From: Pseudoalteromonas piscicida
Lineage (GTDB): Bacteria > Pseudomonadota > Gammaproteobacteria > Enterobacterales > Alteromonadaceae
NCBI RefSeq assembly: GCF_002744175.1
Contig: NZ_NKHF01000087.1
Location: forward strand, 1-52,079
DNA: 52,079 bases
Direction of reading: 5' to 3'
Each line of letters opens with the position of its first letter. Position 1 is the stretch's first letter. The position numbers and the translations under genes were made by a program. The notes beneath the pieces are model-generated. The model saw only the letters and a list, made by a program, of their open reading frames with translations. It was not told the origin of the DNA and made no database searches. Below, one piece after another: positions 49,845-52,079 of this stretch.

Positions 49845-50781
49845 AATTGTTAGTCCTTACATCTTGGCTAACTAAGTTAATATCATAAGGGGTGGTCTGG
49901 TAAACATAGTAATTTAACCAGTTTGAGAATAACAAAAATGCATGGCTTTGCCATGTTTTCGATGGCCGCTTGCTGGTGTCATTCTCAGGAAAATAGTTTT
50001 CAGGTTGTGGTGCATTGGCCATTTTTTCACAATCGCGTAAATATTCTTTTTGCAGCGTATCGGCGTCGTACTCAGGATGACCGGTAATATATACTTGGCT
50101 GCCTGAGTGATTTTTAATTAAGTAAGCCCCCACTTTTTCAGAACCCGCTAAAACGACTAGGTCTTTACATGCGGTAATTTTATCAACGTCGATATGGCCA
50201 TAGCGCGAATGCGGCACTAAAAATTCATCATCAAACCCACGGGTTAGGGCGCCGTGGTCAAAGTAACATTGGTGTTTAAATACACCGCAAAGCTTGTCAT
50301 TTTTGAGCTCACGCTTTAAGCCGTAATGATGGTACAAACCGGCATGTGCCGCCCAACAGGAGAAAAGTGTTGAAGTAACATGATGCTCCGCCCAATCAAA
50401 AAACGTTCTTAGCTCTTGCCAATAGACAACGTCGTCATATTCTAGGTGCGCAAGCGGCGCCCCGGTTACAATCAGTGCATCATAGTTTTTATCTTTAACA
50501 TCTGAAAAATAGCGATAAAACATATCTAAGTGTTGCTCTGAATTTTCAGAGCTACGATGTGTATCAAGTCGCAATAGATCAACATTTACCTGTAAAGGCG
50601 TATTCGCCAACAACCTAATAAATTGCACCTCGGTCTCTACCTTGTTTGGCATCAGATTTAGTATGGCGAGTCGCATTGGGCGGATCTCTTGGGTAGATGC
50701 ACGGCTTTGCGGCATCACGAAAACATTTTCGTGACGTAATTGGGCAATAGCTGGGAGTTCGTCGGTGACGGTGATTGGCAT
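49834..50781 (-). CDS. metA: Homoserine O-acyltransferase MetA
   Basis: A 315-residue MetA: MRLAILNLMPNKVETEVQFIRLL, the catalytic Cys in FSCWAAHAGLYHHYG, and a downstream His/Glu pair in HSRYGHID and GHPEYDA. It acylates homoserine as the first step of methionine synthesis. The position that separates succinyl from acetyl enzymes (residue 111, Gly or Glu) is Ala here (TGAPLAHLEY). It heads the metA-metH operon. GGAG seven bases before the ATG supports the start. Confidence 0.93.
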   Translation of the reverse strand: MPITVTDELPAIAQLRHENVFVMPQSRASTQEIRPMRLAILNLMPNKVETEVQFIRLLANTPLQVNVDLLRLDTHRSSENSEQHLDMFYRYFSDVKDKNYDALIVTGAPLAHLEYDDVVYWQELRTFFDWAEHHVTSTLFSCWAAHAGLYHHYGLKRELKNDKLCGVFKHQCYFDHGALTRGFDDEFLVPHSRYGHIDVDKITACKDLVVLAGSEKVGAYLIKNHSGSQVYITGHPEYDADTLQKEYLRDCEKMANAPQPENYFPENDTSKRPSKTWQSHAFLLFSNWLNYYVYQTTPYDINLVSQDVRTNNYAE

Positions 50782-50810
50782 ATGTTGCTCCAGACTGATC
50801 GAATGGCACT

Positions 50811-50867
50811 ATTATGGACAAAAACTGGAAAAATTCAACCTCTAGATGTATGGACGTCTAAACATCA
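50811..50867 (-). promoter_or_regulatory. metA promoter and MetJ-like met boxes
   Basis: On the minus strand TTGAAT (50838-50833) and CATAAT (50816-50811) with a 16-base spacer form a good sigma-70 promoter. Just upstream, three contiguous 8-base units AGATGTAT, GGACGTCT and AAACATCA (50844-50867) match the met box AGACGTCT at 6, 7 and 5 positions. This fits MetJ repression, though boxes lie upstream of and not across the -35. Confidence 0.65.
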
Positions 50868-50962
50868 TTATTTAAATGATAGCTGATTAACTTCAGCGGA
50901 TCTTTATCCAAAGCTACGTCTGATTTAGGTATACTTGCCGCCATGTAATCGACAGAAATAGC

Positions 50963-51862
50963 ATGATAATAATGATTGGGATGGGAGAAGCGGCAGCAAT
51001 TGCAGCGGCAGGTGTTTGGGCAGGTTCAACGATTTTATACAAACAATTTAGTCATCACCTCAGTCCCTTTGAACTCAACGTCAGTAAAGGAGTTATCGCC
51101 TCTGCATTGATGATACTCAGCCTATTTATTGTAGGTGACTTGATGTTCCCCACTTTGCTGTCGAGTTGGGGCTGGCTCATCGCCAGCGGAATTTTGGGGA
51201 TTGCGATTGGTGATAGCGCCTATTTCGCTGCGCTTCGCAATATTGGTCCAGCTCGTACCTTAGTAATAGAAAGCCTTGCACCTGCTATCGCGGGGATCTT
51301 AAACATTGTGCTCCTTGGCGTTTATCTTAGCACTTCAGCATGGCTCGGCATTGCCGTTACAACCTTAGGGGTGATGATTGCAATTAAGCCAAGCAAAAGC
51401 CAGCCAGTCATGGACAAAAGGCATTACCTACTGGGAATAGCCTTTGCGTTGACCGCCGCAACTTGCCAAGCCGCAGGCATGGTGCTTTCCAAGGGCGCCT
51501 TGAACAACGAAAACATTAGTAGCCTATGGGCTGCATTGATCCGACTTGCCTCTGGCACGCTGTTTGTAGCCTGTATCGTTAGCTATTTAAAATCACAAAG
51601 CCTCCACAAGGCACTGACACTAAAACAAATCGACGGTAAAAACTGGTTATTCGTTGCAGTATTTTTTGGCACCTTTATTGGGCTTTGGCTACAGTTAATT
51701 TCCGTGAATCATACCGACCCAGCCATCGCACAAACCATCTTCGCAACGGCACCACTTATGGTGATGACAATTGGGTTATTACGCAAAGAAATCATCACCA
51801 GAACCATGATGCTTGGAGGAGTGACGGCTTTAATAGGCGTTTTTTTACTGCTGAGGGGATAA
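50963..51862 (+). CDS. EamA/DMT family transporter
   Basis: A 299-residue protein with ten helices in two EamA halves (AAIAAAGVWAGSTILYKQF with GILGIAIGDSAYFAALRNIGPARTLVIES; then FALTAATCQAAGMVLSKGAL with NHTDPAIAQTIFATAPLMVM). The family exports amino acids and other metabolites. It is divergent from metA across a region with MetJ-like boxes, so co-regulation with methionine synthesis is possible but unproven. ATGs at 50963, 50972 and 50981 all fit as start. Confidence 0.85.
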   Translation: MIIMIGMGEAAAIAAAGVWAGSTILYKQFSHHLSPFELNVSKGVIASALMILSLFIVGDLMFPTLLSSWGWLIASGILGIAIGDSAYFAALRNIGPARTLVIESLAPAIAGILNIVLLGVYLSTSAWLGIAVTTLGVMIAIKPSKSQPVMDKRHYLLGIAFALTAATCQAAGMVLSKGALNNENISSLWAALIRLASGTLFVACIVSYLKSQSLHKALTLKQIDGKNWLFVAVFFGTFIGLWLQLISVNHTDPAIAQTIFATAPLMVMTIGLLRKEIITRTMMLGGVTALIGVFLLLRG

Positions 51863-51957
51863 GTATCTACATCACAGCAGAATTGCACTTTGTAAAAAGG
51901 CTTTGACACTCGGCCCTTTTCTGATCTTATAACGTCTACTTTATCTCTACCTACTTG

Positions 51958-52079
51958 TTAATTATGGCGTTGTTTAGCCACCTTGAACTTGTTGAAGATA
52001 AGCGCTCTTCCATCAACCAGCGTCATACGGCTTCGCGCTTTTTCTTGCTTTAACAGCCGCTCAGTGTAACTCCACCCAA
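51958..52079 (-). CDS. 3' end of a gene running off the window
   Basis: From the window edge a minus-strand frame is open for 39 codons and ends ...GRALIFNKFKVAKQRHN then TAA at 51958. The composition (lysine- and arginine-rich, mixed hydrophobic) reads as real protein, with ERLLKQEKARSRMTLVDGRA before it. No family can be named from this fragment. Confidence 0.4.
   Translation of the reverse strand, partial: GWSYTERLLKQEKARSRMTLVDGRALIFNKFKVAKQRHN

Noticed and set aside
51964..52053. 29-residue plus-strand frame reading MALFSHLELVEDKRSSINQR, resembling the start of an ISAs1-type transposase
   Set aside because: It stops after 29 codons, and the opposite strand is open to the window edge with more protein-like composition. 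The similarity is too short to claim an insertion sequence.
1..52079. CRISPR arrays, tRNA or rRNA genes, prophage
   Set aside because: No regularly spaced repeats, tRNA-like cloverleaf with CCA/TTC loops, rRNA or phage structural genes were seen on either strand.

Overview
The window looks like a chromosomal segment of a marine gammaproteobacterium of the Alteromonadales, most like Pseudoalteromonas. This is inferred from protein style (HrpB helicase, MetA, cobalamin-dependent MetH, TonB receptor, many small regulators), modest GC, and short dispersed repeats of the type scattered through Alteromonadales genomes. No rRNA, tRNA, CRISPR array, prophage or intact insertion sequence was seen.

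Layout. 0.3-6.6 kb: DUF417 membrane protein with a LysR regulator, a divergent TehA-like (TDT) transporter, then a self-regulated-looking MarR/HlyD/DUF2955 efflux operon behind a double palindromic operator, and a TrmK-type methyltransferase. 6.6-16.3 kb: DUF998 protein, periplasmic binding protein, yeast-type cytosine deaminase, MocR regulator divergent from a PLP decarboxylase, a tandem pair of unrecognised paralogues, a GFA/GNAT/membrane/HIT gene run, and a secreted CE2-like esterase. 16.7-29.3 kb: the most striking block, a tightly packed TonB receptor / ABC-2 transporter / PLP decarboxylase / SbnA / SbnB / MATE / HisC-like operon ending in a clear terminator and facing a DUF1015 (SbnI/SerK-like) gene. 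29.4-40.6 kb: small accessory genes separated by repeats and MITE-like elements, including a SugE/Gdx exporter under an apparent guanidine-II riboswitch, a small kinase gene behind what reads as an isoleucine attenuator, and an OYE-family reductase behind a MerR-type promoter. 40.6-46 kb: HrpB, and a periplasmic binding protein paired with a TPR-GGDEF diguanylate cyclase. 46.1-50.8 kb: metA plus a cobalamin methionine synthase split into two genes, with MetJ-like boxes upstream. The window closes with an EamA transporter and the 3' end of a gene that continues past the edge.

Main hypothesis. The 16.7-29.3 kb cluster carries what is needed to make L-2,3-diaminopropionate (serine kinase candidate, SbnA, SbnB), a fold-III PLP decarboxylase like the one in staphyloferrin B synthesis, a second PLP enzyme, an exporter, and outer-membrane re-uptake. 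It has no NRPS, no NIS synthetase and no nicotianamine-like synthase. It therefore looks like an undescribed pathway for a small diamine- or amino-acid-type metallophore. The MATE exporter gene is frameshifted in this sequence.
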